Source: Kribbella capetownensis (GTDB taxonomy: Bacteria > Actinomycetota > Actinomycetes > Propionibacteriales > Kribbellaceae). From it: 64,000 nucleotides of DNA. Positions 54,537-63,527 of this stretch are shown here, one piece after another. The translations under genes were made by a program, and so were the position numbers. The notes under the pieces were generated by a model. The model made no database searches. It saw only the letters and a list, made by a program, of their open reading frames with translations, and had not been told where the DNA came from. Numbering within the stretch: the first letter of the stretch is position 1; each line of letters opens with the position of its first letter. The stretch spans positions 248,001 through 312,000 of the forward strand of contig NZ_SJKD01000003.1 of the NCBI RefSeq assembly GCF_004331485.1. Reading direction: 5' to 3'.

Positions 54537-56563
54537 CAGGCCGCCCTCCGGTCCGTGACCGTCCGGATGAGGTTGCCAGCGGCAACTTCACCGAGGTCGA
54601 GGTACTCCGCGCCCAGATCGGCAGCAAGCTCCCCGGCCAGCCCGAGCCGGACACCGCGACGCGGCTCGCAATCGACCACGACGGTGGCGATCCCGTGCTG
54701 CGCGAGCCAGCCGGCCGCCTGGCGGGCGCGGGCGAACGCGTTGTCGCCGTGGGTGGCCCGGCCGTCCGTGACGAGCACGAGCAGGGGGCGTCGACGTGGG
54801 TCGCGGATCGCGGCGATCCGGAGTACGTCGGCGGCTTGCAGCAGTCCCTCGGCGAGCGGCGTACGTCCGCCAGTTGGCAGCGATTCAAGCCGACGTACGG
54901 CGGTCTCGACGCTGCCGGTGGGCGGCAACGCGACCGTCGCGGCGGCGCCGGCGAACGTGACGAGCCCAACGGTGTCGCGACGCTGGTACGCGTCCAGCAG
55001 GAGCGAGACGATCGCGGTCTTCACCTCGCCCATCCGCTTCTTCGTCCCCATCGAGCCGGAAGCGTCGACGCAGAACAGCACGAGGTTGCCCTCACGCCCT
55101 TCCCGTACGGCGAGCCGCAGATCCGCCGTCCGCACCGCAAGCCCCGGCCCGGTCCGCCCGCGCACCTGCTGATGTGGCGCCGCAGCCCGAATGGTCGCCA
55201 GCAAATGCGGCCGCCCAGCCTCCCGCCCAACCCGAGCCCGATCCCCCACCACGCGCCCAACCTCAGTAAGAGCCCGAGACCGCCGCCCCGCAACCCCCAC
55301 CCCAGCCCCCTGCACACTCAACAGCCGAGCCTTGTAAGGCTCGGAACTGCCCGCGACCTCGCCTGCGGGTGCGGGACCTGAGGGACCAGGCGCACTGGCA
55401 TCACCAGCACCAGACTCACCAGGATCAACGGGATCCACACCCCCACCCGGGCCACCTGGATCATCCGGACCATCGGGGCCGTCGGGGTCGTCGTCTGGAT
55501 CCGGTGGTGGGGTGCTGTTGTTGATGGCTTCTTCGAGTTGTTCTTCGTCGAGGCCCGGCGCGTCGAACGGGTTCCGCCGCCGGCGGTGCGGGAGGGCGAG
55601 CTTGGCCGCGGCGCGTACGTCGTCCACCTCGACCACCGTCCGCCCGGACCACGCCGCATGCGCAACCGCCGTTCGCGCAGTCACCAGGTCAGCCCGCATC
55701 CCGTCGACATCGAACGACGCACAAATCTCCGCGATCTGACGCAACGCGGCGTCCGTGAGAATCACCTCGGTCAGCAGATCGCGAGCCTTCACGATCCGCT
55801 CAGCGAGCTCCCGCTGCGGACCGTCGTACCGCGTCACGAACCCGACCGGATCAGCCTCGTACGCGAGCCGCGCCCGCATCACCTCGACCCGCACCGCAGG
55901 ATCCCGGCTGGCAACAACGTCCACTGTCAGCCCGAACCGGTCCAGCAGTTGCGGCCGCAGCTCGCCCTCCTCCGGGTTCATCGTCCCGACCAGCACGAAC
56001 CGCGCCGGATGGGTCACTGACACCCCGTCCCGCTCGACCGTCGCACGTCCCATCGCCGCGGCATCGAGCAGTACGTCGACCAGATGGTCGTGCAGCAGGT
56101 TGACCTCGTCCACGTACAGCAGACCGCGATGCGCCGCCGCGAGCAGCCCAGGCTCGTACGCCGTGACGCCCTCGGCCAACGCCTTCTCCAGATGCAGCGA
56201 ACCGAGCACCCTGTCCTCGGTCGCACCTACGGGAAGCTCGACCAGCCGCGCCGACCGCGTCTGCGCACCGGCCGCATGCGGACCATCGGGACAGGTCGAG
56301 TCCGGATGCTCGGGATCGCAGGAGAAGCGGCACCCGGGTACGACGTCCACCGGCGGAAGGATCTCGGTGAGCGCCCGGACCGCGGTCGACTTCGCCGTAC
56401 CCTTCTCGCCCCGGATCAGCACACCACCGATCGCCGGCGAGATGGCGGCCAGGATCAGCGCGAGTTGGAGATCCTCCATCCCGACCACAGCGGTGAACGG
56501 AAAACCGGAGGAGGGTGGCGCAGACCGCACGGCGGGGAGTCCCTTCGTCGAGCGGGTGTCCAC
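54536..56563 (-). CDS. Magnesium/cobalt chelatase ChlI-ChlD fusion subunit
   Basis: 675 residues. An AAA+ ChlI-like half (Walker A GEKGTAKST at 52-60, LLYVDEVNLLHDHLVDVLLD, FVLVGTMNPEEGELRPQLLDRFG), an acidic Asp/Pro/Gly linker (about 345-400), and a ChlD-like half with a von Willebrand A domain (MIDAS VDASGSMG, TGGRTPLAEGL, LVLVTDGRATHG). Placed at the head of the B12 operon, it most likely serves with CobN (not in the window) in cobalt insertion. GTG start. Confidence 0.92.
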   Translation of the reverse strand: MDTRSTKGLPAVRSAPPSSGFPFTAVVGMEDLQLALILAAISPAIGGVLIRGEKGTAKSTAVRALTEILPPVDVVPGCRFSCDPEHPDSTCPDGPHAAGAQTRSARLVELPVGATEDRVLGSLHLEKALAEGVTAYEPGLLAAAHRGLLYVDEVNLLHDHLVDVLLDAAAMGRATVERDGVSVTHPARFVLVGTMNPEEGELRPQLLDRFGLTVDVVASRDPAVRVEVMRARLAYEADPVGFVTRYDGPQRELAERIVKARDLLTEVILTDAALRQIAEICASFDVDGMRADLVTARTAVAHAAWSGRTVVEVDDVRAAAKLALPHRRRRNPFDAPGLDEEQLEEAINNSTPPPDPDDDPDGPDGPDDPGGPGGGVDPVDPGESGAGDASAPGPSGPAPAGEVAGSSEPYKARLLSVQGAGVGVAGRRSRALTEVGRVVGDRARVGREAGRPHLLATIRAAAPHQQVRGRTGPGLAVRTADLRLAVREGREGNLVLFCVDASGSMGTKKRMGEVKTAIVSLLLDAYQRRDTVGLVTFAGAAATVALPPTGSVETAVRRLESLPTGGRTPLAEGLLQAADVLRIAAIRDPRRRPLLVLVTDGRATHGDNAFARARQAAGWLAQHGIATVVVDCEPRRGVRLGLAGELAADLGAEYLDLGEVAAGNLIRTVTDRRAA

Positions 56564-56575
56564 GCCCGCTACGGC

Positions 56576-56590
56576 TGGTACGCCGTACCA
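56576..56590 (-). promoter_or_regulatory. Hairpin TGGTAC-GCC-GTACCA before the chelatase gene
   Basis: A 6-3-6 hairpin ending 12 nt before the GTG start. It could be part of the riboswitch output that hides the ribosome-binding region. Confidence 0.4.
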
Positions 56591-56604
56591 CGGAGACCGC
56601 GGCC

Positions 56605-56740
56605 CGGCGGACGGACGCGGATGTCCTGGCTTCCGGGCCGTCGTCGTGTACGTGACCCGGTCACAGTGGCGGGACCGCCCCGGACTCCCGGCCGAAGCCA
56701 GTCACCGGTGTTCCTCCACAACCGTCGGCCCGATCATGGC
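56605..56740 (-). promoter_or_regulatory. Cobalamin riboswitch of the cobalamin operon
   Basis: On the minus strand: GGAGGAACACCGGTGAC, TCCGGGGCGGTCCCGCCACTGTGACC, and AAGCCAGGACATCC. These are the conserved L5/J6-3 and B12-box parts of the AdoCbl riboswitch. The ends are approximate. It should switch the operon off when adenosylcobalamin is plentiful. Confidence 0.92.
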
Positions 56741-56800
56741 ACACCTCACCCCATCCCTCAGCGACCAGGTTCACACCCGCATCCCGCGGCGGCTCTGGGC

Positions 56801-56836
56801 TGTCGTCGGGGCCGTAGCGGGTGTTCACTGGATGAG
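56801..56836 (+). repeat. Duplicated leader, copy 1
   Basis: TGTCGTCGGGGCCGT...GGGTGTTCACTG before LAL regulator 1. The same leader with few changes stands before regulator 2 at 59801-59837, so the duplication took in the upstream control region. Confidence 0.75.
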
Positions 56837-59761
56837 ATGGGGGTTTTTCGGGGGGATCGTCGGCTGGCTGGGCGGGTTGCCGAGCGGCAACTGCTCGGCG
56901 ATACCGTGCGCGGTGCTGCGGCCGGAGTCCCGCAGGCGGTTGTCATTCACGGCGAAGCCGGGATCGGGAAGACTCGACTGGCTCGAGAGGTCTGCCGGGA
57001 TCCGGGGCTGACGGTGCTCTGGGGATCGTGCGTGCACTTCGGCGCGGCGTCGGTTCCGTTCGCGCCGATCACGGGGGTGCTGCAGCACTGGCTGACTCGG
57101 GCAGGTCCGGAGGAGAAGGCCGAGGTCCTCGACGGGATCGAAGGTCTCTCGGCGTTGGTGCCCCCGCTCGGAGGCGGCACTGTCGACACGACCAGGCTGC
57201 CGGTAGTGGTCGACCTCGTGCTGAACCGGATTGCGGTACGGCGCCCGACAGTCGTGGTCGTGGATGATCTGCACTGGGCCGATGTCGCATCACTCGATGT
57301 GCTGTCGTACCTGATCGCGGGGTTCCGCGACCAGCCGCTGCTACTGATCGCAACCTGCCGGACCGAAGAGCGGCCCGAGGGACATCCGCTGCACGGCTGG
57401 CTGGCGGACATGCGGCGGATGCCGATGTTCAGCGAGCTTCGACTGGAGCCACTTGACCTGGATGCGGCCGACAGCCAGATCGAAGGGCTGCTCGGGACAA
57501 CTCTGGACATCGAGCTCGTCAGCGAGGTTCTGGCCAGATCGGACGGCAACCCGTACCTGATCGAGCTGATGGTCCGCGGCCTGTACGGCTCCGAGCACAG
57601 CCTGCCCACGACCGTCCCCGCAGAACTTCGCGAAGCACTGCTTGCCGCTTGGCACAGCTTGTCCGATCAGGCCCGGTCGATCACCAGGATGCTCGCCGTC
57701 GGCGGCCGCCCGACGTCATACGCCGTACTGACCGAGGTCGCGGCCGGCCATGGGCTCGAGGCGAGCCGGATCGGCCCGTGCCTGTTGGAGGCGCAGGACC
57801 GCGGGGTGGTGCAGACCCCGGGCGGCGGAATCTGGTGGTTCCGCCATCCACTGCTCGCCGAGGTCCTGTACGACGACCTGTCCCCCGACCAGGCCGCACA
57901 GCTCCATGCCGACTACATCCGCGTGCTCGAACCACGGCCCACCGAGGTGACGGCCGCCGACCTGGCGGTCCACAACGAACGAGCCGGAAACGTCGACGCG
58001 ACCTTCCGCTGGTCCCTCGTGGCAGCCGACCAGGCGGAACGGCTGCGGGCGCCGGTCGAGGAGGCGATGCAACTCCGCCGTGCGTGCGCTCTCTGGGAGA
58101 CGGTGTCACCGACCACTCGCGGAGGGCAGGACGAGCGGATCAGCCTGCTGAGACGCACCAGCACCGCCTGCCTACGAGCGGCTTGGCCGGAGGCAGCGGT
58201 CGCACTCCTCACGGATGCGTTGGCGCTCGTCGACAAACAGCAGGAACGCTTACTGGCCTGCGATCTGCTCGTCAACCTGTCGGATGCCGACTGGCAGTCG
58301 ACGTCACCCGGTGAGCCCAATCTCGACCTGCTCGAAGAAGCGATCGCGCTGACCACGGAAGCTCCCAACTCCGCGGAGCGCTCGATCGCGTTCGCCCATC
58401 TGACCGAGCTCGAGGCCATGTACGGCATGCCGGACGCCCCAGCCCATGCGGCCGAAGCCGTCCGGATCGCGCGCAGCTCCGGATCAACCCGTTCCTTCGC
58501 ACGAGCTCTCAGCGCCCGCGCAGCCGCGCCGGGTCACCGCGGGCCACAGGCAGCGCTCGCCGACGCGGAGCTGTCGGTGAAGCTGGCGATGTCGTGCGAT
58601 GACATCGACACCGCCACGGACGCGGCCCTCTGGCGGGCCTTTGCCCTGCAGAAGGCGGGCCGACGAGCCGATTTCGCCGAGGGCAACTGCTCCGCCTACT
58701 ACGAGGCCGTCGCCGGTGGGATCGGCAGTTGGGCCTACTTCTTCGCGTACCTGGCCGCGGCTGAGCTGATCGAGCTCGGCCGCTGGCAGGAGTGCCGGAC
58801 CTTGCTGCGATCAGCGCTGGCAGCCCGCTGCACAGGGATCCCGGGAGGCGGCGTCAGGTTGGCCGCGAGTCTGCTGGCGGTGCGGTCGGGACGGATCGGG
58901 GAGGCTCGGCAGCATTTCGAGCGCGCACTGGAGCTGGTTTCCGCGGACTTCAAACGACTCCACGCGTTCATGACGGTGACCGGTGTCGAGCTGATGATCG
59001 CCGAAGGCAGAGTGGCGGACGCCGTGAGCTGGGCACGCCCGCGGCTGCTGGAGCCCGGCTATCCCGAGCCGGACTACGACGATGCACTTCCTGCCTTCGC
59101 CCGCGCGGTGGCTGATGCTGCCCTGGACGGCGGCGTACGCGGACTCGCGGCGTCGGAGCCGATCGATCGTGTGCTCGCAGAATGGCCGTGGGAGCCGTTC
59201 GCCGACGCCCGCAGCGGCCGGGAAGTCCAGGCGATGCAACGAGCCCTCGTCGCGGCCGAACTCGCCCGCTGCCGGAATGCTCCGGATCAGCCCGAGCGCT
59301 GGCGCGAGGTCGTGGACACCGCTGGTACGGCGGGAAGTCGCTGGTACCAGGCGATGGCGCAGTGGCGCCGCGCCGAGGCGGGCCTGACGAGTGGCTGGAT
59401 CCCTTCGAAGGCACGCGATCTGCTCCGCACGGCCCACGAGTCCGCAGTCCAACTCGGCGCAAAGCCCTTACGAACCGAGATCGAATCCCTGGCCCGACGA
59501 GCAAAGGTCGACCTCAGTACGCCGGCCCCGGTCGACACCAAGCCACCTGTCGACGACCCGCGCCTGTCCACCCTCACCGACCGGGAGCGGGAAGTGCTGG
59601 CCTTTCTGGTGGCGGGCCGCTCGAACAGCGAGATCGCCAGAGACCTTTTCATCAGCGACAAGACCGTCAGCGTCCACGTCTCGAACATCCTCCGCAAGAC
59701 CCGCACCACCAGCCGGGTAGCAGCCGCCGCACTGGCTGAACGGCGGATCCCGGATCGGTGA
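56837..59761 (+). CDS. LAL-type LuxR regulator with AAA ATPase (copy 1)
   Basis: 974 residues. An N-terminal ATPase (Walker A IHGEAGIGKTRLAREVC at about 37-53, Walker B VVVVDDLHWADVASLDVL), a helical TPR-like middle part, and a C-terminal LuxR helix-turn-helix (LTDREREVLAFLVAGRSNSE, SDKTVSVHVSNILRKT). MalT-type large ATP-binding regulators respond to small inducers. The ATG at 56837 is set by alignment with copy 2; frame upstream of it is a shadow of the chelatase gene. About 70% alike copy 2 by eye. Confidence 0.9.
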   Translation: MGVFRGDRRLAGRVAERQLLGDTVRGAAAGVPQAVVIHGEAGIGKTRLAREVCRDPGLTVLWGSCVHFGAASVPFAPITGVLQHWLTRAGPEEKAEVLDGIEGLSALVPPLGGGTVDTTRLPVVVDLVLNRIAVRRPTVVVVDDLHWADVASLDVLSYLIAGFRDQPLLLIATCRTEERPEGHPLHGWLADMRRMPMFSELRLEPLDLDAADSQIEGLLGTTLDIELVSEVLARSDGNPYLIELMVRGLYGSEHSLPTTVPAELREALLAAWHSLSDQARSITRMLAVGGRPTSYAVLTEVAAGHGLEASRIGPCLLEAQDRGVVQTPGGGIWWFRHPLLAEVLYDDLSPDQAAQLHADYIRVLEPRPTEVTAADLAVHNERAGNVDATFRWSLVAADQAERLRAPVEEAMQLRRACALWETVSPTTRGGQDERISLLRRTSTACLRAAWPEAAVALLTDALALVDKQQERLLACDLLVNLSDADWQSTSPGEPNLDLLEEAIALTTEAPNSAERSIAFAHLTELEAMYGMPDAPAHAAEAVRIARSSGSTRSFARALSARAAAPGHRGPQAALADAELSVKLAMSCDDIDTATDAALWRAFALQKAGRRADFAEGNCSAYYEAVAGGIGSWAYFFAYLAAAELIELGRWQECRTLLRSALAARCTGIPGGGVRLAASLLAVRSGRIGEARQHFERALELVSADFKRLHAFMTVTGVELMIAEGRVADAVSWARPRLLEPGYPEPDYDDALPAFARAVADAALDGGVRGLAASEPIDRVLAEWPWEPFADARSGREVQAMQRALVAAELARCRNAPDQPERWREVVDTAGTAGSRWYQAMAQWRRAEAGLTSGWIPSKARDLLRTAHESAVQLGAKPLRTEIESLARRAKVDLSTPAPVDTKPPVDDPRLSTLTDREREVLAFLVAGRSNSEIARDLFISDKTVSVHVSNILRKTRTTSRVAAAALAERRIPDR

Positions 59762-59800
59762 GGCCGGACCCGATCGCGCCGCCACTCGCACACCAGGGCC

Positions 59801-59837
59801 TGTCGGTGGGGCCGTGATGGGTGTTCACTGAGGTGAC
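59801..59837 (+). repeat. Duplicated leader, copy 2
   Basis: TGTCGGTGGGGCCGT...GGGTGTTCACTG ahead of LAL regulator 2; matches copy 1 at 56801-56836 almost base for base. GAGGTGAC just before the ATG may serve as ribosome-binding site. Confidence 0.75.
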
Positions 59838-62789
59838 ATGGGGGGTCTTCGGGCCGATCATCGGTTTGCGGGACGGGCCGTCGAACAGGAACTGCTCGGC
59901 GACGTGCTGCGCGATGCCGTCGGCGGGATCCCGCGAGCGATCGTGATCCACGGTGAAGCGGGCATCGGGAAGAGCCGCTTGGCGCGTGAGATGTGCCGGG
60001 ATCCGCGCCTGACTGTCCTCTGGGGATCGTGTGTGCATTTCGGTGGCGCGTCGGTTCCGTTCGCCCCGATCAGTGGCGCGCTACAGGACTGGCTCAGCCA
60101 GGCCGACGCGGACGAGCGGGAGCGGGTCCTCGCCGCCACCGACGGACTGACCGCCTTGCTTCCCTCGATCGGCACGAGCGGCAGCGGCGGCGCTGCCGAC
60201 GGCATCGACTCGACACGGCTGCCGATGCTGGTCGATCTCGTGCTGAACCGGATCGCAGACCAGCGCCCGACGGTGGTCGTCATCGACGACCTGCAGTGGG
60301 CCGACGTCGCCTCGCTGGACGTGCTGTCCTACTTGATCGCCGGATTCCGGGTCCAGCGGCTGGTCCTGATCGCCACCTGCAGGACGGAGGAACGCGGCGA
60401 GGGGCATCCACTCCACTCCTGGCTGGCCGACATGCGCCGGATGCCGTTCTTCGGCGAGATTTCCTTGCAACCACTGGACCTGGACGCCACCAGCAGCCAG
60501 ATCGAAGGACTGCTCGGCCACCCGCCCGACATCGAACTCGCCAGCGAAGTCCTGGCCAGGTCGGACGGCAACCCGTACCTCGTCGAGCTGATGGTCCGCG
60601 GTCTGTCCGGCTCCGAGCGCAGTCTGTCGCCAACAGTCCCGGCCGCACTCGGGGAAGCCTTGCTCGCCACCTGGCACGGCCTCTCCGAACAAGCCCGGCT
60701 GCTCACCAGAATTCTCGCCGTCGGCGGTCGCCCGACGTCAGCCGCGGTACTGACCGAGGTCGCGTCCGGCCGTGGGCTCGAGGCGAATCAGATCACCCCG
60801 AGCCTGTCCGAGGCGCAGGACCGCGGCGTCGTGCGCAGCGAAGGCCGCGACTGGTGGTTCCGCCATCCGCTGCTGGCCGAAGTCCTGTACGACGGCCTGT
60901 CCCCCGACCAAGCGATCGAGCTGCATTCCGACTACGTCCTGGTACTCGAGTCGCGGCCCACCGAGTTGACAGCCGCCGACCTGGCGGTCCACAACGAACG
61001 AGCCGGAAATACCGATGCGACCTTCCGCTGGTCGCTGGTGGCGGCCGACCAGGCAGCACTGCTGCGCGCCCCGTCCGAAGAAGCGATCCAACTCCGCCGA
61101 GCATGTGCCCTCTGGGAGTCGGCATCACCGGCGGTCCGAGGCGAGCGTGACGACAGGATCCGCCTGTTGCGGCGGACGAGCACGATCTGTCTCCGGGCAA
61201 GCCTGGCCGACGCGGCCGTCCCGCTCCTGACGCAGGCATTGAGCCTGGTGGACAAAGCGCGCGAGCCGTTGCTGGCGTGCGATCTCCTGGTCGCGCGATG
61301 CGACGCTCGCTGGAACTCGACCGCGCCCGGGATGCCGGACCTGGCCGACCTTCGGGAAGCGATCGAGTTGACGACAGACTTCCCCGCGAGCGCGGAGCGC
61401 GCAGCCGCGTTCGCCGAGCTGTCCGAGGACGAGACACTGCACGGCCTGCCGGACGACGTGCTCCACGCAGAGGAAGCGGTCCGGATCGCGCGCAGGTCAG
61501 GCTCGGCACAAGCCCTCGGGCGCGCCTTGGGCGCACTTGCGGCCGTGTCCGACAGTCGCGCGCCGCTCAAGTCGCTCGCCGACGCGGAGCTTGCGGAGCA
61601 GCTGGCCAGGTCCTGCGGAGATGTCGACACCGCCACCGGCGCCGCCATCTTCCGTTTCAACTCCCTCCACACACTCGGCCGGAGATCCGACGCAGCCGAG
61701 GTCACCCGCGCTGCGTATTTCGACGCAGTTTCCGCCGGCGCCGGCGTCTGGGCGTATTTCCTCGCCCACGAGGCCACCAGCGAGCTGATCGACCTCGGTC
61801 GCTGGGACGAGTGCCGTGCGTTGTTGCGGTCCGCGTTGGCGGCTCGCGCGGCCGACATCCCTGGAGCAGGTGTCAGGCTGGCCGCAAGCCTGCTCGCCGT
61901 GAGGTCGGGCCGGACCGAGGAGGCCAGGCTGCATTTCGATCGGGCGTTGGAGCTGATCTCCGACGACTTCAATCCGCTCCGCCCGTACATCACCCGCGTC
62001 GGCATCGAGCTGATGACCGCGGAAGGCGAGGTCGCAGACTCCGTGGCCTGGGCACGCCCACGTCTGACCGCGATGGATCAGGTGCCCGATGCGTGGGATG
62101 ACGAGGTACTTCCTGGCTTTGCCCAGGCGGTGGCCGACACAGCCTGCGCCGCCCGGGACCGCGGTGATGTCGCCGCCGTTGCCGCGGCCGCGGACGTGCT
62201 CGACAGCGTCATCGACGGATGGCCGCGGGCGCCCTTCGCCGATGCCATGGGTGGCGTGGATGTCCAAGCGATGAATCAGGCACTCCTCGCGGCCGAGATC
62301 GGCCGCTGCCGGAACACCCCGGATCAGCCTGAGCTTTGGCACCGCGCGGCAGACGCGTGCGGTATTGCCGGAAGTCGCTGGGATCAAGCGGTCGCGCAGT
62401 GGCGGTGCGCCGAGGCTGAGCTCACCAATGGACCGACCTCGGCGCAGGCACGCGGCCTGCTGCGGCGGGCTCATGAGTGCGCGGTCGAGTTGGGCGCCGA
62501 GCCCTTGCGCCGAGCGGTCGAGTCGCTGGCGCGGCGGGCGAAGGTCGACCTGAGCCCAGTCGAGGTCGTGCCGCCCGTTGACGACCCACGGCTGGCGGCT
62601 CTGACCGGGCGGGAGCGGGAAGTGCTGGCCTTCCTCGTGGCCGGGCGGTCGAACGGCGAGATCGCCAAGGACCTCTTCATCAGCGACAAAACAGTCAGTG
62701 TCCATGTCTCGAACATTCTGCGGAAGACCGGGACGACGAGCCGGGTGGCGGCCGCCGCTCTGGCTGAGCGGCGGCTGCCTGATCAGTGA
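59838..62789 (+). CDS. LAL-type LuxR regulator with AAA ATPase (copy 2)
   Basis: 983 residues, same layout as copy 1: Walker A IHGEAGIGKSRLAREMC, Walker B VVVIDDLQWADVASLDVL, helical middle, C-terminal LuxR domain (LTGREREVLAFLVAGRSNGE, SDKTVSVHVSNILRKTGTTS). The DNA-reading helix is nearly the same as in copy 1, so both may bind the same sites. The middle, probably inducer-sensing, part differs more. Its end overlaps the end of the convergent small gene by 7 nt. Confidence 0.9.
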   Translation: MGGLRADHRFAGRAVEQELLGDVLRDAVGGIPRAIVIHGEAGIGKSRLAREMCRDPRLTVLWGSCVHFGGASVPFAPISGALQDWLSQADADERERVLAATDGLTALLPSIGTSGSGGAADGIDSTRLPMLVDLVLNRIADQRPTVVVIDDLQWADVASLDVLSYLIAGFRVQRLVLIATCRTEERGEGHPLHSWLADMRRMPFFGEISLQPLDLDATSSQIEGLLGHPPDIELASEVLARSDGNPYLVELMVRGLSGSERSLSPTVPAALGEALLATWHGLSEQARLLTRILAVGGRPTSAAVLTEVASGRGLEANQITPSLSEAQDRGVVRSEGRDWWFRHPLLAEVLYDGLSPDQAIELHSDYVLVLESRPTELTAADLAVHNERAGNTDATFRWSLVAADQAALLRAPSEEAIQLRRACALWESASPAVRGERDDRIRLLRRTSTICLRASLADAAVPLLTQALSLVDKAREPLLACDLLVARCDARWNSTAPGMPDLADLREAIELTTDFPASAERAAAFAELSEDETLHGLPDDVLHAEEAVRIARRSGSAQALGRALGALAAVSDSRAPLKSLADAELAEQLARSCGDVDTATGAAIFRFNSLHTLGRRSDAAEVTRAAYFDAVSAGAGVWAYFLAHEATSELIDLGRWDECRALLRSALAARAADIPGAGVRLAASLLAVRSGRTEEARLHFDRALELISDDFNPLRPYITRVGIELMTAEGEVADSVAWARPRLTAMDQVPDAWDDEVLPGFAQAVADTACAARDRGDVAAVAAAADVLDSVIDGWPRAPFADAMGGVDVQAMNQALLAAEIGRCRNTPDQPELWHRAADACGIAGSRWDQAVAQWRCAEAELTNGPTSAQARGLLRRAHECAVELGAEPLRRAVESLARRAKVDLSPVEVVPPVDDPRLAALTGREREVLAFLVAGRSNGEIAKDLFISDKTVSVHVSNILRKTGTTSRVAAAALAERRLPDQ

Positions 62790-63052
62790 ACGTGGGCTGG
62801 ATGGCGACGTCGGTACGCCCAGAGGGCGGCCAGGGCGATGCCGGCCCCACCGATGGCGCTTGCGCCGGCCTGCAGACCTTCGGCGACGTTGTCGTCGACC
62901 TCGATCGTCGGGCCCGGATCGTGGACGACCACGACAGGCTGCCGGTAGTCGCCTTCGGGATAGATCTCGCGCGCCGACGCCTGGGACGCGACCGCCAGCG
63001 TGATGCCGACGGTGAGCACAGGTACGGCGACGAGGGTACGGATGTACTTCAT
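62783..63052 (-). CDS. Small exported membrane protein, 89 residues
   Basis: ATG at 63052 with GAGGAGG upstream. A Sec signal peptide (KYIRTLVAVPVLTVGITLAVASQASA) with cleavage after ASA, a short outer segment (REIYPEGDYRQPVVVVHDPG), then a membrane helix (about 64-83) and a basic tail YRRRHPAHVH. No family recognised. Confidence 0.65.
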   Translation of the reverse strand: MKYIRTLVAVPVLTVGITLAVASQASAREIYPEGDYRQPVVVVHDPGPTIEVDDNVAEGLQAGASAIGGAGIALAALWAYRRRHPAHVH

Positions 63053-63161
63053 GGGTTCCTCCTCACGGCGCGGATCGCCGTCTGCATTCACCCTGCGTCC
63101 GGGCCCGGAGTCGCCATATCGGGCAGTCCACCTCAGATCCGCCGCATACCCCCTTAGGTAG

Positions 63162-63527
63162 CTTGGGGACGGTGCGGAGCGGATCGCGGAGTTGTTGATC
63201 GCGCGCGACATCGGGGTCGAGGCTGGGTTGTTCACGCCGGCGGCCGCTGACAAGTACCTCGCCTGGGGTGGTCCGGTGGTGCGCGTGGTGGTCGAGGCGA
63301 TCCCGTGGGTGTCGCCGGAAGCGGATGGCGTGGCAGCGGCTCAGGCGGTGCTCGCCGAGCTACCGACGCGTGACGTGCTTGTACATGGCGAAGGCGAGTG
63401 GGCCTGGCCCGTACTGCGCTGGGCCTCGGCGCAGGGTTACGACGTACGGGGCGGGTTGGAGGACATGCTGACGGGGCATGAAGGACAGCCCGTCCAATCG
63501 AACGCGGACCTACTGGGCTACCGCTAG
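63162..63527 (+). pseudogene. Remnant of a beta-keto-acid cleavage enzyme (BKACE/DUF849), C-terminal half
   Basis: The open frame starts after a TAG at 63159 and codes for about 121 residues that look like the C-terminal half of BKACE: ERIAELLIARDIGVEAGLFT, VLVHGEGEWAWPVLRWA, GLEDMLTGHEGQPVQSNADL. The N-terminal half with the catalytic metal ligands is missing, and no good start with a ribosome-binding site is seen. Probably a decayed gene; a short expressed protein starting at TTG 63192 cannot be excluded. Its stop shares CTAG with the surE stop. Confidence 0.6.

Noticed and set aside
56084..56836. Long N-terminal extension of LAL regulator 1
   Set aside because: It overlaps the chelatase gene and the B12 riboswitch; alignment with copy 2 fixes the start at 56837.
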